This document shows positions 6,492 through 13,899 of a stretch of 15,436 nucleotides of DNA, piece after piece. The translations under genes and the position numbers were made by a program. The notes beneath the pieces are model-generated. The model made no database searches and was not told the origin of the DNA. It saw nothing but the letters and a program-made list of their open reading frames with translations. Source of the DNA: CAYYYA01 sp964487895 (GTDB taxonomy: Bacteria > Patescibacteriota > Patescibacteriia > UBA1558 > 2-01-FULL-52-15); NCBI GenBank assembly GCA_964487895.1, contig CAZASM010000021.1:1-15436 (forward strand). The letters are read 5' to 3'. Numbering within the stretch: position 1 is the first letter of the stretch; the number at the start of each line of letters is the position of its first letter.

Positions 6492-7730
6492 ATGACTATT
6501 ACCAAATATCGGTTACCCTTTTTTATGTTACTGATCTCATTGGTTGGTGGTTTTCTTGGTGCTTATATTTTTATTAATTATGGTCAGCGTTGGATTCGCT
6601 TGGCAGACACTAGTGATACTGGAGGCAATACTGTGACAGTAATCCAGGATGACAATAATAAAGTTTTGAAAGTTACCGAAGATTCCGTGGCAATCGATTT
6701 AGTGAAGAGTGCTTCGCCTAGTGTGGTTTCAGTGACAATCAAAAAAGATATTTCCAAACAACAACAAGTGATTGATCCTTTTTTCTTTTCTCCTTTTGAT
6801 CAATTCTTTGGTAACCAAATACCTTCACAGCCAGCACCAAAAAGCACCACGCCGAATATTCAAAAGGTTGGTGGAGGTAGTGGGTTTATTATTTCTGCCG
6901 ATGGTTACATCTTAACAAATAGACACGTCATCAGTGATACAGCAGCGACGTATTCAGTCACTTTGAATGATGGCAAAGAGTACGAAGCGAAAGTTATTGG
7001 TACAGATTTATTTAACGATGTTGGCGTCTTAAAGATTGATGCTAAGAATTTACCTGTCTTGAAAGTTGGCGATTCAGATAGTTTGCAAGTTGGTCAGTCA
7101 GTTATCGCAATTGGTAACGCGTTGGCTCAATTCTCGAATACTGTTACCAAGGGGGTGGTCTCAGGTATTGGTCGTAGCGTTACCGCTGGTGGTGGTGGAA
7201 CGTCAGAAAATTTAGAGGGAGTTATTCAAACAGACGCAGCTATTAATCCTGGCAACTCCGGTGGTCCGTTATTAAATTTAGCTGGTGAAGTAGTCGGTAT
7301 CAATACTGCTGTGTCCCAAGAAGGTCAGTTGATTGGCTTCGCTATTCCAATTAACTCAGTAAAAAATATTATCAAAGGAATTTTAACCGAAGGTGAGATT
7401 GTTCGACCGTATCTCGGCGTCCGCTATGTCTTGATCACTGAGGCGTTGGCTGAGAAGAATGATCTGCCGGTGACTTCTGGCGCATTGATTAGTAAAGGCG
7501 AAACCAAAGATGAGTTAGCGATAATTCCAGGCTCTCCAGCTGATAAAGCTGGTCTGACAGAGAACGATATTATTATTTCGGTTAATGGCCAGAAAATTTC
7601 TGCCGACATGACACTGTCCAAGATGATTTCAAATCTAAACCCTGGCGACACTATCAAATTACGCGTTTATTCGAAAGGTAAAGAGAAAGATATCTCTGTC
7701 CAACTTGAACGCTATAAAGCAACCAAATAA
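6492..7730 (+). CDS. HtrA/DegP-family serine protease, membrane-anchored, one PDZ domain
   Basis: 412 aa. An N-terminal anchor (residues 8-30) precedes a trypsin-like domain with a complete triad: His145 in TNRHVIS, Asp176 in FNDVGVL, and Ser256 in NPGNSGGPL. The oxyanion-loop region is standard. A single PDZ domain covers about residues 306-405 (YLGVRYV, then GSPADKAGL and NDIIISVNGQ). HtrA proteases degrade or refold damaged proteins outside the cytoplasm, with PDZ-gated activation. A segment rich in Phe, Pro and Gln (about 88-118: DPFFFSPFDQFFG) matches the LA-loop position, where such Phe-rich stretches are usual. Only one PDZ is present, as in DegS and many Gram-positive HtrA proteins. 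prfB begins 6 bp downstream, so the two are cotranscribed. Confidence 0.95.
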   Translation: MTITKYRLPFFMLLISLVGGFLGAYIFINYGQRWIRLADTSDTGGNTVTVIQDDNNKVLKVTEDSVAIDLVKSASPSVVSVTIKKDISKQQQVIDPFFFSPFDQFFGNQIPSQPAPKSTTPNIQKVGGGSGFIISADGYILTNRHVISDTAATYSVTLNDGKEYEAKVIGTDLFNDVGVLKIDAKNLPVLKVGDSDSLQVGQSVIAIGNALAQFSNTVTKGVVSGIGRSVTAGGGGTSENLEGVIQTDAAINPGNSGGPLLNLAGEVVGINTAVSQEGQLIGFAIPINSVKNIIKGILTEGEIVRPYLGVRYVLITEALAEKNDLPVTSGALISKGETKDELAIIPGSPADKAGLTENDIIISVNGQKISADMTLSKMISNLNPGDTIKLRVYSKGKEKDISVQLERYKATK

Positions 7731-7736
7731 TATTTC

Positions 7737-8825
7737 GTGAATCAATTAATAACTGAACTCGAAAGCTGGCTGTCTCGCGTACAACGTGCGTGGACAGCTT
7801 TGCATTTGGATCAAAAGAAATTACAACTTACACGGTTGCAAGAGCGGATGCAGGAAGCTCATTTTTGGGACGATCGACAGACAGCTGAGCGAGTCAGCCA
7901 AGAAGCTGGTAGTTTACAACATCAGCTGGATGTCTGGACTCACGTCAGAAGTGAGTTGACTGATTTGATATCACTAGCAGCTGACGAATCATTGAAAGAT
8001 GATATTGCCGGACGGCTACAGCAGATTGCTAGTACTATTAGCCAACTAGAATTTGAACTATTATTACAGGGCGCACACGATACCAACCCTGCTATTATTA
8101 CTATCTACGCAGGAGCAGGAGGCGTCGACGCTCAGGATTGGGCCCAAATGGTAGAGCGTATGTATTTACGTTTAGCTGAACGTCAAGGGTGGAAAGTAGA
8201 AGTGTTGAACCGCACTGTAGGAAACGAAGCAGGAATCAAAAATAGCACTTTGAAAGTTACTGGGCCTTATGCCTACGGTTATCTGAAAACCGAGAGTGGT
8301 GTGCATCGTTTAGTTCGTTTGTCGCCCTATGATTCTGATCAAGCACGACATACGTCATTTGCTATGGCCGAAGTTTTACCTGAGCTTGATGAGAGTTCTG
8401 AGGTGCAGATTGATGATAAAGATTTACGCATTGACGTCTATCGTTCTTCTGGTAAAGGCGGCCAGTCAGTGAATACTACAGACTCAGCAGTGCGGTTGAC
8501 TCATATTCCCACTGGTATTGTTGTGACTTGTCAGAATGAGCGATCGCAAATGCAAAATAAAGAGCAAGCGCGGAAATATTTACTTGGTAAATTAGAAGTT
8601 TACTACCAAGCAGAAAAAGATGAGGAGCGTCAGGCTCTACGGGGGGAGTTGACGGAGGCTGCTTGGGGTAATCAGATTCGCTCCTACGTCCTACATCCGT
8701 ACAAAATGGTTAAAGACCACCGAACCAAATACGAAACCAAAGATCCGCAGGCGGTCTTGGACGGTGATTTGATGGATTTTATGAAGAAAAGGTTGGAGCA
8801 GTTGGCTGGGATGGGTAAGAATTAG
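7737..8825 (+). CDS. prfB: Peptide chain release factor 2 (RF2)
   Basis: 362 aa against 365 in E. coli. The start is GTG, 6 bp after the protease stop. The N-terminal helical domain is followed by the RF2-typical AGAGGVDAQDWAQMVERM (124-141), the codon-recognition tripeptide at 196-198, and the catalytic GGQ at 241-243 (SSGKGGQSVNTTDSAVRL). RF2 reads UAA and UGA and triggers peptidyl-tRNA hydrolysis. The recognition tripeptide is Ser-Pro-Tyr where RF2 usually has Ser-Pro-Phe. The autoregulatory +1 frameshift (in-frame UGA near codon 25) found in many prfB genes is absent: the corresponding codons (ALHLDQKK) run straight through. ybeY and ftsA in this window end in TGA, consistent with a needed UGA release factor. 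Confidence 0.96.
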   Translation: MNQLITELESWLSRVQRAWTALHLDQKKLQLTRLQERMQEAHFWDDRQTAERVSQEAGSLQHQLDVWTHVRSELTDLISLAADESLKDDIAGRLQQIASTISQLEFELLLQGAHDTNPAIITIYAGAGGVDAQDWAQMVERMYLRLAERQGWKVEVLNRTVGNEAGIKNSTLKVTGPYAYGYLKTESGVHRLVRLSPYDSDQARHTSFAMAEVLPELDESSEVQIDDKDLRIDVYRSSGKGGQSVNTTDSAVRLTHIPTGIVVTCQNERSQMQNKEQARKYLLGKLEVYYQAEKDEERQALRGELTEAAWGNQIRSYVLHPYKMVKDHRTKYETKDPQAVLDGDLMDFMKKRLEQLAGMGKN

Positions 8826-8862
8826 CGTTGAGGTTTATCGTATCTCGTCTTGTAGTCGTCTT

Positions 8863-8884
8863 TTATGCTATACTAATAGCATAA
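8863..8884 (+). promoter_or_regulatory. Extended -10 promoter inside a perfect palindrome (putative operator)
   Basis: TTATGCTAT (8863-8871) and ATAGCATAA (8876-8884) are perfect 9-bp inverted arms around ACTA. Within them TGC (8866-8868) plus TATACT (8869-8874) makes an extended -10 element, with the start expected near 8881. No T-run follows, so a terminator for prfB is unlikely. A dimeric regulator binding here would block the promoter. The operator role is inference. Confidence 0.5.
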
Positions 8885-8901
8885 CCATTAGTCGAAACCC
8901 C

Positions 8902-10338
8902 ATGTTTGACCATTTGGAACCAAAACACAAAAAACGAGTTGAATTACACCATCATATTTCGCTCTTGTTCTTGATGGCTAGTTGTTTATCATTAGTCGTT
9001 ATTTTTGCTATACCGTTAGTTTCTTTTACCAAGTCAGTAACTCCAGAAATAGCCACAGCTTCACAGGTTAGTCTCTGGTTAGAACCAGATTTTACTCAGT
9101 CACAGTCTGTGGTTGTGCCGCAGACTGATTTTGAACTGGCGCGTTATACCATGAAGGTATCGGATCAGTCAGCAAAATTATTGTCCTTGCGATTTACTGT
9201 TGATGGTGTTGGTGAGCTGAATCAATTAGATCCAGTACGTTTATATGTTGATGAGGTTCAGGTTGGTACGGGTCAAGCAGTGACCGAACAAGGCGACCTC
9301 AAGTTTAATTTAGTTTCTTCTTTGCCTGCTGGTATTCATACCTTAGCTTTGCGTTCTGGTTGGCACAGTACAGCTACAGGTCAATTAATCCAAGTGTCTC
9401 TGATGTCAGCGAAAGATATTGTCATGACTCAGCAGGATCAGTTGGTAACTATTAATTCACTGTTACCTCTCAAGACCGAGACAATAGTGATGACGGATAG
9501 GGGGATTTTGGGAGCTGTCAACGCTCCAGTAGTTGGTATTGCGTCTATTGATAATACATCCGATGCGAATCAGAGTGATATTATTTTTAAGCTAACCGCC
9601 AGTGGTGAACCTATTGATGTCACTCGTCTTACCTTCACTGCTGGAGTGAGAGACTATTCTTTGACTGGTATTAATCTTTTAGCGGGAGACACGCTGATCA
9701 AAAGTTATACTGATCGTGATGTGCTGAAAAATAGTACAGAGTTCATAGTGCCAATAGGAGCACTGAAAGTTACACCCGGTGCCACGACAGAATTACGTTT
9801 TCGTTTAGTAGGTGCAGTCATACAAGATAAGGCGGAGATTCAAGTTCGCTTATCGGCTATGACTGGAATGGGCTTTGTCTCTGGTCAAGAGATAAAGTGG
9901 CAAAATAGTTTACCGTTAGTAAAGTCTCATACTTTTACTCACGACCAATTATTATGGCAACTAGTAGACTCTGCCTCTAGTTATAGTTTGGTGGTAAAAA
10001 GTAAGTCGACAAAGTCATTCACTGTTAATCAGTTGACCTTGGGGTTAGTTGGTGATCAGGCCGTGATGCCAGATAATTGGCGAGTGACTGTTGATGGTCA
10101 GTCTGTACTAGCTGAGGTTCCCTTGATTCAAGCTACTAAGGCAGTTATCCGTTTTCCCAATGGTCTGAAACTAAATTCAGGACAAACCGTTGCTTTTCAA
10201 CCGGTGACTTCGGCACATGGTGGAGCTAGTGTGTATTTGCTTCCCGAACAGTTATTGTGGGACAGTGGTAGTCAAGATTGGTATGTAGCTTCAGACGATC
10301 AATCAACCTTAATTCCTGCTACCCATATCACCTGGTAG
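8902..10338 (+). CDS. Anchored extracytoplasmic beta-rich protein, function unknown
   Basis: 478 aa; no family recognised. The basic, His-containing N-terminus (residues 1-18) is followed by one hydrophobic segment (about 19-43: ISLLFLMASCLSLVVIFAIPLVSF), best read as an uncleaved anchor or a signal peptide. The rest is extracellular in composition: many short alternating strands, Ser/Thr/Val/Gln-rich, one Cys only (in the membrane segment), and repeated patterns such as LRFTVDGVGELNQLDPVRLYVD and LTFTAGVRDYSLTGINLLAGD that suggest two or three tandem Ig-like beta-sandwich domains. It starts 18 bp after a palindromic promoter and ends 58 bp before comEC, which has its own promoter. It appears to be a monocistronic, separately regulated surface protein. 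Domain boundaries are my estimate. Confidence 0.75.
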   Translation: MFDHLEPKHKKRVELHHHISLLFLMASCLSLVVIFAIPLVSFTKSVTPEIATASQVSLWLEPDFTQSQSVVVPQTDFELARYTMKVSDQSAKLLSLRFTVDGVGELNQLDPVRLYVDEVQVGTGQAVTEQGDLKFNLVSSLPAGIHTLALRSGWHSTATGQLIQVSLMSAKDIVMTQQDQLVTINSLLPLKTETIVMTDRGILGAVNAPVVGIASIDNTSDANQSDIIFKLTASGEPIDVTRLTFTAGVRDYSLTGINLLAGDTLIKSYTDRDVLKNSTEFIVPIGALKVTPGATTELRFRLVGAVIQDKAEIQVRLSAMTGMGFVSGQEIKWQNSLPLVKSHTFTHDQLLWQLVDSASSYSLVVKSKSTKSFTVNQLTLGLVGDQAVMPDNWRVTVDGQSVLAEVPLIQATKAVIRFPNGLKLNSGQTVAFQPVTSAHGGASVYLLPEQLLWDSGSQDWYVASDDQSTLIPATHITW

Positions 10339-10347
10339 AGCCGTCGC

Positions 10348-10376
10348 TTGCTTTTCTTTTTGGTCTTATTTATGAT
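10348..10376 (+). promoter_or_regulatory. Sigma-70-type promoter for comEC
   Basis: TTGCTT at 10348-10353, a 17-bp spacer, and TATGAT at 10371-10376. The start near 10383 gives a leader of about 14 nt. The GAGGG at 10379-10383 would be at the very transcript start, so it may not act as a full Shine-Dalgarno. Confidence 0.6.
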
Positions 10377-10396
10377 GTGAGGGAAAAGCGAATTTG

Positions 10397-11812
10397 ATGG
10401 CTAAAAAGTCTGTCGTATTTTTTTGCGCAGTAAGTTTTTTAGCTGGTAACGCTGGTGCCAGTTTTTTTGTTATTTCCACCATCATACCAACTATCATAAG
10501 TTTCATTAGTTTGCTGGGCTTAGTAATATTCCGGCGGCCAGGGATAATAATTCTAACGGCTTTTGCACTTGGTTTATTATCCTGGAATTATCACGGATTC
10601 TATCGAGCCCCAGATCCACCGGTGGAGTCAATAGCGGTGACAGGAGAAATACAGTTTGTCGAAAGTAAGGTTAATAAGCAGCTGATAACTATAAGAGTTC
10701 TTGTTGGGGAGTTAATTCATTATAAAGTTTTGCTTTACGTGGATCGTTATCCGGAATATCTTCCAGGAGAAAGATTAAATGTCAGTTGTAGATTTGAGCG
10801 TCCAATGCCAATAGAAGATTTTCGTTATGATCGCTATTTAGCTCTCAATCAGATTTATTATATTTGTTATCGTCCGCAGGTAAGTGCGGTGGAAGCGTCA
10901 GTTTCTTGGCGCTACTGGTTATTTCAGATTAAGAAGTTTTATTCTCAAAGTTTTACCCGGCATTTACCAGAGCCAGAAGCGACAGTAGCGCGGGCTATGA
11001 TGTTAGCAGAACGCAAAGAATTATCCTCAGATTTAAATACTCAATTTTCTCGGGCCGGCCTGAGCCACGTCATGGCAATCTCTGGGATGAATATGACCTT
11101 GCTCGTTGGGGCTTTGCAAGCAATGGCGCTTGCTCTCAGCTGGCGACGTTCATTCACCTTCGGTTTAGTTTTGATTATTCTTAGCGTGTACGTTGTGATT
11201 ATCGGATTTCAGGCTTCAGCAGTCAGAGCGGCTGTGATGGCTGTGATTTTACTTTTGAGCCAAGTAGTTAATCGTCAGTACGATCCGTGGTATGTTCTCA
11301 TCTTAATCGCTGCTCTGCTGACTGCACTGAATCCTCTGAGTTTAATGTATGATATCGGTTGGCAACTATCGTTTCTGGCTATGGCAGGTCTACTTTTCTG
11401 GCAAAAGATATTTGAACAGTGGTTACATTGGTTACCAGAAAATTTTGGTTGTCGAGCTATCGCTGCTACTAGTCTCGCTGCACAGGTTTTCACTTGGCCT
11501 TTAATGATCTATTATTTTCAGACTTTTTCTACAGTTTTTTTGTTCACTAATATTATCGCTTTACCAGCTGTTGATATTATTACTGTCGCAGCGCTGATTG
11601 CTCCGTTAGTTTGGTGGTTACCAATTATCGGTTGGGGAGTACAAGCAGGAATACTATTTCTCGTCCGTTGGTTACTGCTAGTTTGTTCTGTTGCTAGCTC
11701 CTGGCCACTAGCTGCTATTAGTATTGCTCGTATGGCTTTTTATTGGTATCTCCTGATATACTTGTTATTAATAATCATTACTCGGTATGTTGCAGGTCGA
11801 AAAAAAACTTAG
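10397..11812 (+). CDS. comEC: ComEC/Rec2 competence protein, membrane channel half
   Basis: 471 aa from the ATG at 10397; a TTG sits immediately before it at 10394. Two or three N-terminal membrane helices lead into a soluble OB-like region (about 75-165, with VTGEIQFVES and YLPGERLNVSCRFERP). The Competence domain follows, carrying the family block GLSHVMAISGMNMTLL, with at least six more membrane helices. ComEC forms the inner-membrane channel for single-stranded DNA during natural transformation. Full-length ComEC (about 750-780 aa) also has a C-terminal metallo-beta-lactamase domain. Here that domain is the next gene, which overlaps by 26 bp in the +1 frame. The frame ends in TAG just after a run of eight A (11800-11807). 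Removing one A would fuse both halves into a protein of about 767 aa. Confidence 0.9.
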   Translation: MAKKSVVFFCAVSFLAGNAGASFFVISTIIPTIISFISLLGLVIFRRPGIIILTAFALGLLSWNYHGFYRAPDPPVESIAVTGEIQFVESKVNKQLITIRVLVGELIHYKVLLYVDRYPEYLPGERLNVSCRFERPMPIEDFRYDRYLALNQIYYICYRPQVSAVEASVSWRYWLFQIKKFYSQSFTRHLPEPEATVARAMMLAERKELSSDLNTQFSRAGLSHVMAISGMNMTLLVGALQAMALALSWRRSFTFGLVLIILSVYVVIIGFQASAVRAAVMAVILLLSQVVNRQYDPWYVLILIAALLTALNPLSLMYDIGWQLSFLAMAGLLFWQKIFEQWLHWLPENFGCRAIAATSLAAQVFTWPLMIYYFQTFSTVFLFTNIIALPAVDIITVAALIAPLVWWLPIIGWGVQAGILFLVRWLLLVCSVASSWPLAAISIARMAFYWYLLIYLLLIIITRYVAGRKKT

Positions 11813-12701
11813 CGCTATTATTCTTGTGGGCTGTTTACTGATATTAATATTATTAGTTTTAGCACCACCTTTAGATTGGTCGACTCGTCCGAAGTTATTG
11901 ACTGTTACGACTCTGGATGTTGGTCAGGGTGATAGTATTTTTATTCGCACGCCAGATGGCATTACATTGTTAATAGATGGCGGAGCTGATAATCAAGTTC
12001 TCCAACGTTTAGCTGATGTTATACCGTGGTGGCAACGGAAAATTGATTATCTAGTTTTGACTCATAGTGACCATGATCACTATGGCGGTTTAGAAAGTGT
12101 TGTGCAAAAATATCAGATTGCAGAATTTTGGTACAACGGTGACCAATCCAATCAAGCCGCTAGTTATCAATCTCTATTGACTAGTCTACGAAAGCGTCAG
12201 ATACCTTTGAGAGTTATTCGCCAAGGTGATGAATGGCGCTGGCCTTCGCGTGTTCAGTTGTATTGGTTGTGGCCACTTTCAATTGAAGATGGAGAACGAA
12301 ATTCAGGCTCATTGGTCAGTCGGCTCAGTTGGGGGACAGAGGATGTCTTATTAACCGGTGATCTACCGAGTGAGCAAGAACAGATGATTCTTGATTCTGG
12401 GCAAACAATGGAAGCGGAAATATTGAAAGTTGGTCATCACGGCAGTAAGAACTCATCTAGTAATAATTTCCTGTCACAGGTGCAACCTGATTTATGTTTA
12501 ATCTCAGCTGGACAAGACAATAGTTATGGGCACCCTCATCCCGAGACTTTGAAACGTCTACAAGATGTATCTTGCCAGATTATTTCGACTATTGACTCTG
12601 GCAGTATGACCATAGAACTGGGCACGAGCACTTGGCATTGGTACCCAGCCTCAGACTTGCCAAGGAGTGCATTTTTGGGTATACTCAAAACGTTAAATTA
12701 A
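11787..12701 (+). CDS. ComEC C-terminal-type metallo-beta-lactamase-fold protein
   Basis: 304 aa. One N-terminal membrane helix (about 9-27) precedes the ComEC-type MBL domain: TTLDVGQGDSIFI (41-53), LLIDGG (61-66), the metal motif THSDHDHYGG (92-101, of the HxDxDH form usual in ComEC), LLTGDLPSEQE, LKVGHHGSKNSS, and ISAGQDNSYGHPHPETL. This domain is thought to be the nuclease that degrades the non-transported strand in ComEC. The ATG lies inside the end of the upstream comEC frame (26-bp overlap), so translation is probably coupled. The residues after the A8 tract (KKLSAIILVG) continue naturally from the upstream frame, suggesting an ancestral or still expressed single protein. If real as two genes, it is a split ComEC. 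It carries the next gene's promoter in its 3' end. Confidence 0.9.
   Translation: MLQVEKKLSAIILVGCLLILILLVLAPPLDWSTRPKLLTVTTLDVGQGDSIFIRTPDGITLLIDGGADNQVLQRLADVIPWWQRKIDYLVLTHSDHDHYGGLESVVQKYQIAEFWYNGDQSNQAASYQSLLTSLRKRQIPLRVIRQGDEWRWPSRVQLYWLWPLSIEDGERNSGSLVSRLSWGTEDVLLTGDLPSEQEQMILDSGQTMEAEILKVGHHGSKNSSSNNFLSQVQPDLCLISAGQDNSYGHPHPETLKRLQDVSCQIISTIDSGSMTIELGTSTWHWYPASDLPRSAFLGILKTLN
12657..12685 (+). promoter_or_regulatory. Promoter for the receiver gene, inside the 3' end of the MBL gene
   Basis: TTGCCA at 12657-12662, a 17-bp spacer, and TATACT at 12680-12685. Predicted start near 12692, about 21 nt before the ATG at 12713. It would drive the receiver gene and ndk. Confidence 0.65.
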
Positions 12702-12712
12702 TATAAATTTAT

Positions 12713-13090
12713 ATGGCAGAATCAAAGCGTATCTTACTTGTAGAAGACGAGGAAATGCTATCCAATATGTATCAGATAAAATTTCAAAACGACGGTTTTG
12801 TTTTGTTGAAGGCTACTAACGGAGAAGAGGGTTTGCAAATGGCTGATAAAGAAAAACCTGATTTTATATTGCTTGATGTCATCATGCCAAAAATGGATGG
12901 CTTCACTGTACTGAAAAAACTTAAGGAGAATCCGAATACTAAAAATATTCCTGTGTTATTGTTGACCAATCTCGGTCAAGATGAAGATGTGAAAAAAGGT
13001 AACGAACTAGGCGCTGTTGGATATTTAGTCAAAGCTAATATTACACCGTCAGAAGTAGTAGCTAAAGTTAAATCATTATTACCGCAATAA
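12713..13090 (+). CDS. Stand-alone response regulator receiver (CheY-like)
   Basis: 125 aa, exactly one receiver domain and nothing else. The acidic pocket is Glu11/Asp12 (LLVEDEE), the phosphoacceptor Asp55 (ILLDVIMPKMDG), the switch Thr85 (LLLTN) and the invariant Lys107 (YLVKAN). With no output domain it must signal by protein-protein contact, like CheY or Spo0F. No histidine kinase is in the window, so its partner is unknown. Genes like this are common in CPR genomes, where some are linked to type IV pilus systems; that link is not shown here. It has its own promoter. ndk begins 4 bp after the stop, so the two are almost certainly cotranscribed. The leader is AT-rich with no Shine-Dalgarno. 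Confidence 0.93.
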   Translation: MAESKRILLVEDEEMLSNMYQIKFQNDGFVLLKATNGEEGLQMADKEKPDFILLDVIMPKMDGFTVLKKLKENPNTKNIPVLLLTNLGQDEDVKKGNELGAVGYLVKANITPSEVVAKVKSLLPQ

Positions 13091-13094
13091 AAAT

Positions 13095-13694
13095 ATGGCA
13101 GTAGATTCAATTATTGAACGCAGTTTAGTTCTTGTGAAACCAGATGGAGTGCAACGTGGATTGATTGGAGAAATCATCAGCCGATTTGAGAAGGCTGGTT
13201 TGAAGCTGATCGCGGCAAAAATGATTCACGTTGATAAAGATTTAGTAGCCAAGCACTACCCAGACTCTCGCACTGAGCTATTAGAAAATATTGGCAAAAA
13301 AACTTTAGAAACCTATGCCAAGTACGGTAAGGATGCTAATGAGGAATTAGGAACTATGGATCCAGCAACTCTCGGTAGAATGGTCAATAGTTGGAATATG
13401 GAATTTCTTAGTTCTGGTCCTGTCATGGCTATGGTCTTCGAAGGTGTACATGCTATCGATAGTATTCGTATGATTGTTGGTGCAACGTTGCCAGTGTTCG
13501 CACAGCCAGGAACAATTCGCGGAGATTTTTCTATTGACTCACCTGCTTTAGCCAACGCCAAAAAACGTCCAGTGAGAAACTTGGTTCATGCTTCTGGAAA
13601 TGTTGAAGAAGCAAAATATGAAATTGAACTTTGGTTTCATCAAGATGAGTTGTATACTTACCGTCGAGCCGATGAGGCGATAATGTTCGAATAA
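13095..13694 (+). CDS. ndk: Nucleoside diphosphate kinase, long form with internal insertion
   Basis: 199 aa against about 140-150 for typical bacterial NDK. The N-terminus SLVLVKPDGVQRGLIGEII (10-28) and the active-site block NLVHASGNVEEAKYEI (162-177), with the phosphohistidine His165, are intact. SSGPVMAMVFEG (106-117) is the nucleotide-site strand. Extra residues lie between about 55 and 105 (from HYPDSRTELLENIG to MVNSWNMEF), where normal NDK has only a short helix-loop. Such insert-bearing forms occur in CPR and some archaea. NDK transfers the gamma-phosphate between nucleoside di- and triphosphates. Its TAA stop is the start of a heptamer repeat array, followed by an intrinsic terminator. 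It is cotranscribed with the receiver gene. Confidence 0.95.
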   Translation: MAVDSIIERSLVLVKPDGVQRGLIGEIISRFEKAGLKLIAAKMIHVDKDLVAKHYPDSRTELLENIGKKTLETYAKYGKDANEELGTMDPATLGRMVNSWNMEFLSSGPVMAMVFEGVHAIDSIRMIVGATLPVFAQPGTIRGDFSIDSPALANAKKRPVRNLVHASGNVEEAKYEIELWFHQDELYTYRRADEAIMFE

Positions 13695-13759
13695 ACCCGA
13701 AACTCGAAATCCGAAATCCTAAAGAAATCTCAAACCCAAAATCTAAAACTCAAAACATC
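13693..13759 (+). repeat. Degenerate 7-nt repeat array after ndk
   Basis: Contiguous heptamers of the form AAAYYYN run from the last bases of the ndk stop: AAACCCG, AAACTCG, AAATCCG, AAATCCT, an 11-nt interruption (13721-13731), then AAACCCA, AAATCTA, AAACTCA, AAACATC. The last two form the 5' arm of the ndk terminator. Bases 13707-13723 are matched by an inverted copy at 13877-13893 (16 of 17). Confidence 0.75.
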
Positions 13760-13794
13760 AATCGGTGACTAATAGGATGTGTTTGAGTTTTTTT
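13746..13794 (+). terminator. Intrinsic terminator of the receiver-ndk operon
   Basis: AAACTCAAAACATC (13746-13759) pairs with GATGT and TTTGAGTTT (13776-13790) over 14 bp with one bulged G (13781) and a 16-nt loop. The 3' arm runs into seven T (13788-13794). Confidence 0.8.
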
Positions 13795-13824
13795 GTTATT
13801 TCGAATTTATAATTTTAAGTTTCC

Positions 13825-13894
13825 TTCGGGTTTTCTGCCCGCTAACGCCTGAGCGTAGCAATGGCAGGCGGGCGTGTTTAGGATTTCGGGTTTT
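13825..13894 (+). repeat. GC-rich palindromic element flanked by 10-bp direct repeats
   Basis: TTCGGGTTTT occurs at 13825-13834 and again at 13885-13894. Between the copies lies a markedly GC-rich palindromic stretch: GCCCGC (13837-13842) pairs with GCGGGC (13868-13873), or alternatively CGCCT (13846-13850) with AGGCG (13866-13870). The composition differs sharply from the AT-rich surroundings. It looks like a small interspersed palindromic (REP/MITE-like) element. Other copies must exist elsewhere in the genome for that reading to hold. The right direct repeat is also part of the inverted copy of the ndk heptamers. Confidence 0.55.
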
Positions 13895-13899
13895 ATCAC

